Shown here: in pieces, positions 16,582 through 25,097 of the stretch
Layout of the letters: each line of letters starts with the position of its first letter
How positions within the stretch are numbered: position 1 is the first letter of the stretch
From: JAFGRU01 sp016934985
GTDB taxonomy: Bacteria > Desulfobacterota > Desulfuromonadia > Desulfuromonadales > JAAYDE01
Assembly: GCA_963665045.2 (NCBI GenBank)
Contig: CAXXJQ010000003.1
Coordinates: 496,001-560,000, forward strand
Direction: 5' to 3'
Length of the DNA stretch: 64,000 nt
Translations under genes and position numbers: made by a program
Notes under the pieces: model-generated
Database searches by the model: none
What the model was told of the DNA's origin: nothing
What the model saw: the letters and a program-made list of their open reading frames with translations, nothing else

Positions 16582-17844
16582 ATGAGAATCCGCAACCTCG
16601 TGCTGTTTTCCCAGGTTCTTTTTTTCTGTTGGAGCTGTGCCTATGTTCCCATGGCGGTCAAGGAGGATGTCCCCCTTCTTGAGGAGGTTGCCGTCGGCAA
16701 CATGCTTTTCCCCTGGGCGGTGCAAAAAATGGGAGGGGTTTGCAATGATTCCGAATTGCTTGTCTATGTCGAGGGTGTAGGGCAAAAGCTGGCAAAGTAC
16801 GCAGGGCGTTCCGAAGTGACTTACCATTTTCAGGTGGTCAATTCCTCCCTTCCGGGTGCTTTTGTGTTTCCCGGGGGCTATATCGGTATTTCCAGGGGAT
16901 TGATGCTGAGACTGGAAAACGAGACCCAACTTGCCGCAATCCTGGGGCACCTCATTGCCCACGTGGAGGACTTTCACCTGAATGATGCTTTGCGGGATAG
17001 CAAATTGTACCTGCGCTTTCGGGACCAAACACCTGATGAAATCGATTCGCTCTCCTTTAATCAATCCGTTGTTGCGGCCCAGGACCTGGTTGCTCAACTG
17101 TTGGCCTGGCAATTCACTCTCCGCCAGGAACGGGATGCCGACCAGATTGCCGTCAACTATTTGAACCAGACCGGCTATAACCCCCGTGGCATACTGTGGT
17201 TGATGGATGCTTGGTCCGGGGCGCAGGGTTCCTTTGGCGGCCACCTGCAGCCCCATGCGGTGTGTCAGGAAAGGTGGATCAACACAAAACGCTATGTGGA
17301 TAATTTTCTTTCCCCGGGGAATCGAAGCCGTTACCTGGGTGAGGCAGCTTATGCCCGGGCAACCGTCAGGTTGCGTCAGAATTCCCAGGGGCTTGATTAT
17401 TTTGATGAGGGTATGAAACTCGAAAAACGTGGTGATCTTAACGGTGCCGTTGCTTTTTATCTCCAAGCTGCTGCTGAAGCAAGCGACGACCCTTTGATTT
17501 TGTGTCGCCTGGGGCTGGCTTATCTACAAGCTGAAGACCTTCACTCGGCAGGTCATTACCTGCGGCATGCTGTTCGCCTTTCCCCGAATTACTATTATTC
17601 CCGCTTAGGGATGGGCTACTGTCTGCTTGAAGACGATCAGCCCGCTCAGGCTCTAGTTCACTTGGAAGCAGCAATGCGCCTTCTTCCCACCATAGAAGGA
17701 GCCTTCCTTCTCGCTGAGGCCTATGAGCGGCAAGGAAAAGTGGGTCAGGCCGCGAATCTCTACGCAGATGTGGTTCGGGCCGAGCCATCCGGGAAATTAG
17801 GTCGCCGGGCCGCTGAGCGGGGTCTGCAGATGAAGAACAAATGA
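16582..17844 (+). CDS. TPR lipoprotein with an M48 peptidase-like domain lacking the catalytic Glu
   Basis: A 420-aa exported protein. Residues 1-19 look like a lipoprotein signal (hydrophobic stretch then WSC; the W before it is atypical). Residues 30-270 match M48-type zinc peptidases: GAFVFPGGYIGISRGL, then LAAILGHLIAHVEDFH and QERDADQIAV. The HEXXH motif reads HLIAH (123-127): both His and the third ligand region (E183, D187) are kept, but the catalytic Glu is Leu. Residues 285-415 are TPRs. I infer a non-catalytic periplasmic scaffold or chaperone related to BepA-like proteins. ATG 16582 follows AGGAGGGC. Confidence 0.75.
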   Translation: MRIRNLVLFSQVLFFCWSCAYVPMAVKEDVPLLEEVAVGNMLFPWAVQKMGGVCNDSELLVYVEGVGQKLAKYAGRSEVTYHFQVVNSSLPGAFVFPGGYIGISRGLMLRLENETQLAAILGHLIAHVEDFHLNDALRDSKLYLRFRDQTPDEIDSLSFNQSVVAAQDLVAQLLAWQFTLRQERDADQIAVNYLNQTGYNPRGILWLMDAWSGAQGSFGGHLQPHAVCQERWINTKRYVDNFLSPGNRSRYLGEAAYARATVRLRQNSQGLDYFDEGMKLEKRGDLNGAVAFYLQAAAEASDDPLILCRLGLAYLQAEDLHSAGHYLRHAVRLSPNYYYSRLGMGYCLLEDDQPAQALVHLEAAMRLLPTIEGAFLLAEAYERQGKVGQAANLYADVVRAEPSGKLGRRAAERGLQMKNK

Positions 17845-17988
17845 AGGATTTGGCGCAGGTAATCAGTTTGAGTTCTATTAGAGTTCATTATATAAGCAAC
17901 TGGCTCTGAATTTTTTTTGTTAAATAAAATCCATCATGCTGGAATCCTTCAGTAAGCATCTAAATCAGGGAGGTGATTTCTTAGGTTT

Positions 17989-18972
17989 TTAAACATTTGC
18001 GGGTGAAATCAGGTTGATCGGTGTTTTTCCGGTAATTATGGCGGCGGCCTGTTCAATAAGGGTCCGTGAAATATTTACTACTGCTTCCCGGGTGGAACCG
18101 CCTATATGCGGGGTTAACACCACATTGTCCAAGGTCAATAATTTACTCGTTTTTTCCAGTGGCTCGGTTCGAAAGACGTCCAGTCCTGCGGCGGCAATTT
18201 CTTTCCGCGCCAGCATGTCGGCCAAAACCTCTTCATTGACAATTCCTCCCCGGGAGGTGACGATTAGAATGGAGGAGGGTTTCAACAGGCGTAATTTGTG
18301 TGCATTTAGCAAGTCACATGTCGCCGGCGTGAGAGGCGCGTGAACAGAAACGATATCGGCTTCCTGGAGTAATGAATCGAGATCATTGCAGGGCCGGGCC
18401 GGCACTTCCGGAGAGAGTTTCCCATGCAGGTTCGGGTCATAGAAGCACACATTCATCCCAAAACCTTTTCCTATCCCGGCAACCCGCCGGCCGATGGCAC
18501 CGAAACCAATGATGCCAAGAATTTTGTTGCTGAGTTCGATGCCGGTAAACTCGTCCGGCAGGTCCCCGCTGTCACCACTCTTCCAGTTGGCCCCCTGCAC
18601 GTACCGATGAGCAACGGCTGTCCGGCGGATGCAATTCAGCATAAGGCTGAAGGTCAACTCGGCAACGGCTCCGGCGTTAGCTCCCCTGGTATTGGTAACC
18701 GGAATCCCTTTGCCTGCAACGGCATCCAGATCCACGTGATTAGTGCCTGTACCGTAGACCAATATCCCTTTGAGTTTTCTGCCGCGATTCAAAAGAGTTT
18801 CGTCAATTTGGGCATATTCAGCGATCACCAGGTCGGCATCCGAAACTTCCTGCAGCAGCGCTTCTCTTTGATCAAGAGTCAATTGGAGGATGTTCCCCAG
18901 AGCGGCGAACTGCTTCCGAACATCGTCCAGCAGGTTGAAGGAATCGGCGAAAATTATTTTTGGTTTTAACAT
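17989..18972 (-). CDS. D-2-hydroxyacid dehydrogenase (hydroxypyruvate/glyoxylate reductase-like)
   Basis: A 327-aa NAD(P)-dependent 2-hydroxyacid dehydrogenase. The Rossmann motif GFGAIG lies at 156-161 with D179 at the end of the second strand, favouring NAD. The catalytic triad is present: R241, E270, H289. The protein lacks the ACT/regulatory domain of long SerA. As the last gene of the operon with a glycerate kinase, a role in interconverting hydroxypyruvate (or a related 2-oxoacid) and D-glycerate is likely. Substrate cannot be fixed from sequence. Confidence 0.8.
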   Translation of the reverse strand: MLKPKIIFADSFNLLDDVRKQFAALGNILQLTLDQREALLQEVSDADLVIAEYAQIDETLLNRGRKLKGILVYGTGTNHVDLDAVAGKGIPVTNTRGANAGAVAELTFSLMLNCIRRTAVAHRYVQGANWKSGDSGDLPDEFTGIELSNKILGIIGFGAIGRRVAGIGKGFGMNVCFYDPNLHGKLSPEVPARPCNDLDSLLQEADIVSVHAPLTPATCDLLNAHKLRLLKPSSILIVTSRGGIVNEEVLADMLARKEIAAAGLDVFRTEPLEKTSKLLTLDNVVLTPHIGGSTREAVVNISRTLIEQAAAIITGKTPINLISPANV

Positions 18973-19081
18973 ATTTGTCCAAAATAGTATTCAAGCCTTG
19001 CCGGTCTTCCCGGATTGTTACTTTTATTACCGGCAGTCAGATTGTTTAAAAACTATCCGGGAGGACAAAAAAAGGATTCGA

Positions 19082-20452
19082 TTAGGTTTTTGGCATGATA
19101 ATCATCAGCTTAAGATCATTGACATTTGTCCCGGTTGCACCGGTCAGGATGGCATCACCCAGCTTGGTCAGAGCTGAGGTGGCGTCATGTCTGTTCAGGA
19201 CGCTGAATAGATCGATGCCAAGCTCTCTGGCTCGGCCGAGGGTAAAATTGTCCCCGATGCCGCCGGCAAACTCAGTGGGGCCGTCCGAGCCGTCCGAGTC
19301 CAGACCGATGACAGCAATTTCGCCGCCCCGGTCGAGCCCCAGGGCGGCTCCGAGTGAAAATTCCTGATTCGGTCCTCCCCGGCCGGCCTTTCCAATGATT
19401 TTCACTGTTGTTTCTCCTCCGCCGATTATGACGCAGGGAGCTTTCAGGGGACGCTTGTTCATGATAATCTCTTTGCCGATTGCAGCAAACATCCCACCGA
19501 CCTCGCGGCTTTCCCCTTCCAGCATTGTGGAAAGGATCATCGTTTCGAAACCCATTTCTCGCGCTTTTTCGGCGGCTCCTTCACAGGCCGCGGTCCCCTC
19601 TACGATGATGAAGGTGTCGAGCAGGTGCCCGGCAAAATCTTTTTCTTTGGGAGTTTCCAAGGTCGGGTCCCCTGTTTTGATATGGGCGGCGACCGAAGCG
19701 GGGACTTTGTCCCAGAGCTCGTACTTGTCCAGAGTGCGGCGGGCATCTTCGAAACTGGATGTGTCAGGAACAGTGGGGCAGGTGATGTAGTCAAGGGGGT
19801 CTCCGATAACATCTGAGACGGTCAGGTTGATCAGGTGCGCTTTCGGGTGAACAGCCTTGGCCAGCCATCCCCCTTTGATCCGGCTCAGGTGCTTTCGTAC
19901 GGCATTGATCTCAATGATGTTGGCACCGCAGGTCAGGAGTAACTGGTTGACCAGTTTCTTTTCCTCCAGTGTTATACCTTCAACCGGGTAAGGCATCAGG
20001 GCGGAACTTCCACCGGTGACGCAGGCAAAAACGATATCCCCTTCACGGGTGGCACGGGCCAGGGCAAGTGCTTCGTGTGCCGCATCAAGCCCTGCTTCAT
20101 CTGGAATCGGATGGCTGGAAAGGTAGAGCCTCGAGTGATCCAGAGCCCCTGATTGCCCATATTTGCAAATTATCACGCCATCCGCAATGCGATTCCCAAT
20201 TATTTCCTCTAGGGCTTTCGCAATAGGAAAAGTGGCTTTCCCTGCTCCCAGAAGAAAAATTTTCCCCTGTTTCTTGAGGTCGAGACTATTTCCTCCGACC
20301 TCAAGAAAATCCCCGTGGAGATGAACAAGTTCCTTCGTCGCCAGATAGGGATCAGCTTTGTTCAAGGCATGATTGATAATTTCAAGAGCCAGTCGCCGCA
20401 ATTTTATGTTGCCGTGCGATATGAGCTCATCTAGATTCTGGATATAGTTCAA
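19082..20452 (-). CDS. Glycerate 2-kinase (MOFRL family)
   Basis: A 456-aa protein of the GckA/TtuD (DUF4147-MOFRL) family, which phosphorylates D-glycerate at C2 to give 2-phosphoglycerate. Conserved features are GAGKATFPIAKALE, VTGGSSALM, INAVRKHLSRIKGG and the C-terminal MOFRL segment with GLDSDGSDGPTEFAGG and GATGTNVNDL. It lies 76 bases after the enolase-like gene and 109 before the dehydrogenase gene. Its product is the substrate of normal enolase, which makes the neighbouring enolase paralogue notable. Confidence 0.88.
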   Translation of the reverse strand: MNYIQNLDELISHGNIKLRRLALEIINHALNKADPYLATKELVHLHGDFLEVGGNSLDLKKQGKIFLLGAGKATFPIAKALEEIIGNRIADGVIICKYGQSGALDHSRLYLSSHPIPDEAGLDAAHEALALARATREGDIVFACVTGGSSALMPYPVEGITLEEKKLVNQLLLTCGANIIEINAVRKHLSRIKGGWLAKAVHPKAHLINLTVSDVIGDPLDYITCPTVPDTSSFEDARRTLDKYELWDKVPASVAAHIKTGDPTLETPKEKDFAGHLLDTFIIVEGTAACEGAAEKAREMGFETMILSTMLEGESREVGGMFAAIGKEIIMNKRPLKAPCVIIGGGETTVKIIGKAGRGGPNQEFSLGAALGLDRGGEIAVIGLDSDGSDGPTEFAGGIGDNFTLGRARELGIDLFSVLNRHDATSALTKLGDAILTGATGTNVNDLKLMIIMPKT

Positions 20453-20528
20453 AATGCCTCCGACTCTGGACTTCAGTCAGTGTGGCGGCCGGTGGGACAG
20501 CTCCGTCCGCCACTCCTGACACAAGAGG

Positions 20529-21803
20529 TTAAAAGGCAGCACGAAAATCCCGGCCTCCATAACGGGCCTGCGAACCAAGTTCCGCCTCGATCTGGAAAAG
20601 GCGATTGTACTTCGATGTTCTCTCGCCGCGGACGCCCGCGCCGGTTTTTATCTGGCCTGCATTGAGACCGACAACGAGATCGGCAATGATCGGGTCCTCT
20701 GTTTCGCCCGATCGTTCTGAGACCATAATGCCGAACCCCTGCCGATAGGACAATTCTGCCGCATCCAGGGCTTCCGACAGTGTTCCTATCTGATTGAATT
20801 TCCATAACAGGGCATTGCCTCCTCCCAAGGGAGCCCTCTCGCGGACCCGGTCAGGATTCGTGCACAGAAAATCGTCGCCGATGATCTGGATTCCCAATTC
20901 TTTAGTGGCTTCTACGAACCCTTCAATATCATCCTCGGCAAATGGATCCTCGATGCTCTTGATGGGGTATTTTTTTGTCAGAGCCTTGTAGTAGTCCAGC
21001 AGTTCGGCAGTGGTCAGCTCATTGCCTTCCAAGGTGTATTTCCCGGTTTCAGGATCAAAGAAATGGGTCGCTGCACAATCAAGCCCATAAACAATCTCTT
21101 TTTCATACCCGGCACGATCAACCGCCTGGACCAGGAAATCCATCGCTTCATCGACCTTGACGATCGGTGTGGCAAATCCGCCCTCATCCCCGACGTTGGC
21201 CGCGATTTTTCCGTATTTGGCTATGACGATCTCACGAAGTTCATTGTTGACCGCGTTGCCAATGGCCATTGCTTCGGAAAAGCTTTCGGCGCCAATGGGG
21301 AAAATGCAGAACTCCTGAAAATCAAGATCATTGGAGGTCAGTTTGCCGCCGTTGAGAAGATTCAGGAGCGGGACGGGAAGAATGTGAGCGTTGCAGTTGA
21401 CATAGCGGTAAAGAGGAAGATGAACGGCCGCGGCCGCAGCGCGGGCGACGGCCAGCGAGACCCCGATCAGGGCATTGGCGCCCAATTTCGATTTGTCGGC
21501 GCTGCCGTCCGTCAGGCGCAATTTTTCATCAATTTTCCGCTGGTCGGTCACGTCCATGCCAATAACCGCGGGTCCGAGAATTTCACACACATTGCGAACG
21601 GCTTTCCGGACGCCCAAACCGGCATAGCGTTTTTCGCCGTCACGGATCTCTTTCGCTTCATTTGCGCCGGTGGAGCGGCCCGCAGGTACATCGGCCCTAC
21701 CGAGAATTTCATCGTTGACCCAGACATCCACCTGAACGGTCGGGTTCCATCGGCAGTCCAGTATTTCCCTGGCGGTGACCCCTGTAATCTTGAATTTTTT
21801 CAT
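20529..21803 (-). CDS. Divergent enolase paralogue with altered phosphate pocket
   Basis: A 424-aa enolase-fold protein, full length for the family. Metal ligands and acid/base residues align with yeast enolase: S44, E164, E207, D242, E285, D310/D311, K335, K386. Two key phosphate-contacting histidines are lost: His159 is L155 (GGKLTSN in place of GGxHAxN) and His373 is E363 (SERSGETED in place of SHRSGETED). The usual SRGNPTVE also reads CRWNPTVQ (C17, W19). This is unlikely to be the housekeeping enolase. It may dehydrate a different, perhaps non-phosphorylated, hydroxyacid; alternatively it is a specialised 2-phosphoglycerate enzyme for the adjacent kinase. Confidence 0.82.
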   Translation of the reverse strand: MKKFKITGVTAREILDCRWNPTVQVDVWVNDEILGRADVPAGRSTGANEAKEIRDGEKRYAGLGVRKAVRNVCEILGPAVIGMDVTDQRKIDEKLRLTDGSADKSKLGANALIGVSLAVARAAAAAVHLPLYRYVNCNAHILPVPLLNLLNGGKLTSNDLDFQEFCIFPIGAESFSEAMAIGNAVNNELREIVIAKYGKIAANVGDEGGFATPIVKVDEAMDFLVQAVDRAGYEKEIVYGLDCAATHFFDPETGKYTLEGNELTTAELLDYYKALTKKYPIKSIEDPFAEDDIEGFVEATKELGIQIIGDDFLCTNPDRVRERAPLGGGNALLWKFNQIGTLSEALDAAELSYRQGFGIMVSERSGETEDPIIADLVVGLNAGQIKTGAGVRGERTSKYNRLFQIEAELGSQARYGGRDFRAAF

Positions 21804-21828
21804 GGTCGTTAACTCCTTTAATATCCTC

Positions 21829-23133
21829 TTATTTGGTTGTTGCCTGATTCAAAACGGTTAAAGCCCGTTGGGGCTGGGGAAAAAACAAAACCGATGGGTT
21901 CGGTTTTTTAATTATCTGGAGGGCCTGATTCAAGGCCTCCTGAGGCGAATTCGCTGACGCAAGGAACATTTTTTCAAGAACCGCGGAGCTCACATGAGGA
22001 GTGGTTATGATAATATGCACCCCCTGCTGAAGGATTTTGCCGATCAGAAGAGCGTGATCCATCTGAATTCGATAATCGGACTTCAGGCGGCTTATTACCT
22101 CGTCAATATTTTTTGCCCCCTCATAGGGAATCAGCATATCCGTGGTCCCGAGCCCGTCCCGGCAGAAGGAATAAAGAACGAGAACACTTCCGGGCGCCAT
22201 TACCGGGGCTAGGGCGATCAGGGGTTTTACCGATTGGTAGAAATCTATGTTCAGAGGTTTTCCCGGGGTCGTGACAATGACATCGGGCTGCTGGTTCAAG
22301 GTGATCTGGCAGAAGCTTCGCATGAACTGGACCGCAGCAAGGTGAGCCTCCTGCAGGCCTCCGGTAAAAATGCCAATGGTTTCTTCGGATTTATTGAGAA
22401 CCATGTTAATTGTAAATTGCACCCCCAGCTTTTGGGCCGCCTCAAGCATATCGAGATGGACTGGGTTTCCCTCCAGTTGCCCGGGACGGGCAATGGGCGA
22501 CATGAGCATTTCCGGACGGTGGTTGTGGCGGATAGCACTTTCGCCGGCGATTCCCGGAAGGATGGATTTCCGCCCTCCGGAAAAACCTGCAAACTCGTGG
22601 GGCTCCACCTTGCCGACGATGATTCTCAGCTCCGCCTCGTAAACGTGCCTGTTGACTTCAACCGGCGTTCCGTAGGAGGTGTTTCCCAGATTGACCAACT
22701 CATGCGCGGCAAAAGCATCATGATTGACTACCTTTACCTTGTCTGCATTGTCGATTCCTACGATTGCACTGATCTCTTCGGAGGTTGCCGGCCGGTGAAC
22801 GCCTGTTGCGATCAAAACGGTCACCTTCTGGGGGGGGATGTTTGCTAATGCCAGTTCCTTTAATATCATCGGCATGACAGCCGAGGTGGGTACGCCGCGT
22901 GTCGAATCGGAAACGATCACGGCAACCCGTTTGACTCCAGCCCCCAATTCACGCAACGGAGGAGTGCCGATTGGGCTTGCAAAGGCTGAACTGAAATCTT
23001 CGGGCCAGGAGAGAGGGGAGGGTTCCCGGATCTGCAAAAGTCCGAGGCAATTCTTGACGGGAGTTGAAATTGTTACATCTTCGAGGTCGTCACGAAAGGT
23101 TTCAGTTCCGTTTTTCCTTACAAGGGAATACAT
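21829..23133 (-). CDS. LarA-like nickel-pincer hydroxyacid racemase/epimerase
   Basis: A 434-aa LarA-family protein. The residues that hold the nickel-pincer nucleotide and substrate in lactate racemase are recognisable: SDSTRG (75-80), GVHRP (111-115), H179, GGRKSILPG with K189, and H203/H205. The family includes racemases and C2-epimerases for lactate, malate and longer hydroxyacids, so the substrate is open. Cofactor-synthesis genes (larB, larC, larE) are not in the window. It precedes the enolase-like gene by 25 bases and presumably converts the imported acid to the isomer the pathway uses. Confidence 0.82.
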   Translation of the reverse strand: MYSLVRKNGTETFRDDLEDVTISTPVKNCLGLLQIREPSPLSWPEDFSSAFASPIGTPPLRELGAGVKRVAVIVSDSTRGVPTSAVMPMILKELALANIPPQKVTVLIATGVHRPATSEEISAIVGIDNADKVKVVNHDAFAAHELVNLGNTSYGTPVEVNRHVYEAELRIIVGKVEPHEFAGFSGGRKSILPGIAGESAIRHNHRPEMLMSPIARPGQLEGNPVHLDMLEAAQKLGVQFTINMVLNKSEETIGIFTGGLQEAHLAAVQFMRSFCQITLNQQPDVIVTTPGKPLNIDFYQSVKPLIALAPVMAPGSVLVLYSFCRDGLGTTDMLIPYEGAKNIDEVISRLKSDYRIQMDHALLIGKILQQGVHIIITTPHVSSAVLEKMFLASANSPQEALNQALQIIKKPNPSVLFFPQPQRALTVLNQATTK

Positions 23134-23365
23134 ATCTCACCCGGTTTAAGATTTTTATAGAAACCGTCCCAGAGCCGATAGATACAGCCGGGCTCGAGGG
23201 CGGAAAATTTCTTTTGTGTCAAAGTGCGGACATGCGATTTTGTCTAAAGGAGTTTTTCCATTTTTGTCAAAGAATACAGCCTTTAATTTCCGCCGCTGGC
23301 TGTTTGGTGTATGTGGCGAAAATCCTTGTTACCTCGGTAAAATATGGAAATGATAATAATTGTTT

Positions 23366-23881
23366 TTATTCGTCAACATGGTCCACATGAAGGGGCGGAA
23401 GTCCTTTGATGTCCCGAACAATGTGCATGATGCCGTAAACCGTCATTAATAAAAAACTGACGGGAATGGCCGCATAGGGCCAGCTGACTGAAATTCCGAG
23501 AGCGGGCGTAATCTGAGCGCGGGTGTTATAAACGAGAACGGCCCCAAAAACGGTCACCACAACAATGGTCAGCACGCCGAAATAGATTACCAACCTGGCC
23601 AGAATCCTCTGCACCTTCTCGGGCATCATTTCGCGGAAAATGGTGATGCCCAAATGGCCGTTGCGTTTGTAAAGAATGCTTGCGCTCAGAAGGGCATACC
23701 AGACGATGGCGAAGCGGAGAAATTCCTCGGACCAAGTGAGTGCGTCATTAAAGACGTACCTTTTGATCACATGCATCCAGGCGACGACGAGCATAACCAC
23801 GCACATGGCCATGGTTATCCCCAAGGTAATTTTCTCTAGATAATTACAGAGCGTTTCCAGTCTTCCCTCGTCCATTTCCAT
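23366..23881 (-). CDS. TRAP transporter small permease (DctQ type)
   Basis: A 171-aa membrane protein with four hydrophobic segments and the DctQ signature LTWSEEFLRFAIVWYALLSA. It associates with the large permease to form the membrane part of a solute-binding-protein-dependent, ion-driven importer. I chose ATG 23881, preceded by CGGAG at good spacing, which gives the usual family length; a start 120 bases earlier would overlap the dctP-type gene. Confidence 0.9.
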   Translation of the reverse strand: MEMDEGRLETLCNYLEKITLGITMAMCVVMLVVAWMHVIKRYVFNDALTWSEEFLRFAIVWYALLSASILYKRNGHLGITIFREMMPEKVQRILARLVIYFGVLTIVVVTVFGAVLVYNTRAQITPALGISVSWPYAAIPVSFLLMTVYGIMHIVRDIKGLPPLHVDHVDE

Positions 23882-23987
23882 GTTCTCCGAAAACTCTGCT
23901 TCTACGTTACTCAGAAAGATTTTTCCCGGGCTTCGATTGCCGGAGGGGGAAGGGCAATGGGAGCCCATCCCCTCCGGCCAGGCATCC

Positions 23988-25016
23988 TTACATTCCGGCA
24001 TTTACATCTTTATTAAAAGCTTTTATTGCTTCGAGCCACTCGTCGACAAATTTTTTATCGGTGCTGGACTTTATTTGGGCTACGACTGCTCCCTGAGATT
24101 TCTTTCTCATTTCCTCCTTGGCTTTGGCCGATAAATCGTTGACTTTCATCCCCTTGGCCTCAAGCTTTTCGACGAGTTCCCGCTCGCGGGCTTGATTGAC
24201 GAAACGGCTGTAATTCTGTCCCAACAGCGCTCCCCTTTCAATGATGGCCTGGTGTTCTTTGGGCAATTTGTTGAACCATGCCAGATTGGCGACCAGCGGC
24301 ATCGGGTCGTAAATATGTCCCGTCAGCGAGGTGTACTTCTGTACTTCATACATCTTTAATTCCCAGATGTTAGCCAAAGGGTTTTCCTGGCCATCGACAA
24401 TTTTCTGCTGCATCGTCATGTAGAGTTCAGTCCAGGGGACAGGGGTCGGGTTGGCGCCGAGACCTTTGAAATTTGCCATGTGCATGGGAGCTTCCATGGT
24501 CCTGATCTTGATGCCATCAAGGTCTGCAGGGCCGTTTATAGGCCGGACGTTGTTGGTGACATGACGGAAGCCATTTTCCATGAAAGCCAAACCTTTCAGG
24601 CCGATGCTTTCACTGGATTCCAGAAGTTTTTGCCCCATGGGTCCGTCCAGTACTCCCCATGCGGCGTCATAACTGTCAAATGCAAAGGGAATGTCCAGGA
24701 CCATGAATTTGTTGTTGAAGGTTGTCAGAGGGCCAGCCGAGGCCGTCGCCATTTCCAGTGCCCCGCTTTTGACCTGCTCAACGGATTCCCTTTCTCCACC
24801 AAGCTGGGAATTGCAGTAGATGGCAATTTCCACCGCTCCTTTGGTTTCCTCTTCAACATATTTCTTGAAAAGCATCAGGCCGATCGTTTGCGGGTGGGTC
24901 ATGGAATTGCAGACCGAAATTCTTGCTTTTGTGGTTTTGGCGAATACTATTCCCGAAAATAGGAATAGCGATGCCGCCAAGAGAGCTGTGCCGGTAAAAA
25001 GGTGCCTCTTTTTCAT
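23988..25016 (-). CDS. TRAP transporter substrate-binding protein (DctP type)
   Basis: A 342-aa periplasmic binding protein with a clear Sec signal peptide (residues 1-26, ending in FAKT). The conserved arginine that binds a carboxylate is in the IRTMEAPMH segment, and VPWTELYMTMQQKIVDGQEN is the family motif. The ligand is therefore almost certainly an organic acid; the genes that follow point to a short hydroxyacid. It lies between the large and small permease genes, an uncommon order. Confidence 0.92.
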   Translation of the reverse strand: MKKRHLFTGTALLAASLFLFSGIVFAKTTKARISVCNSMTHPQTIGLMLFKKYVEEETKGAVEIAIYCNSQLGGERESVEQVKSGALEMATASAGPLTTFNNKFMVLDIPFAFDSYDAAWGVLDGPMGQKLLESSESIGLKGLAFMENGFRHVTNNVRPINGPADLDGIKIRTMEAPMHMANFKGLGANPTPVPWTELYMTMQQKIVDGQENPLANIWELKMYEVQKYTSLTGHIYDPMPLVANLAWFNKLPKEHQAIIERGALLGQNYSRFVNQARERELVEKLEAKGMKVNDLSAKAKEEMRKKSQGAVVAQIKSSTDKKFVDEWLEAIKAFNKDVNAGM

Positions 25017-25097
25017 GATCCTACCTCCTTTTTAAATTGTAGCCGTTACTTCAAAACGACAGTTCGGGAATCTTGGATTGCCGTACTGTCAACCTAT

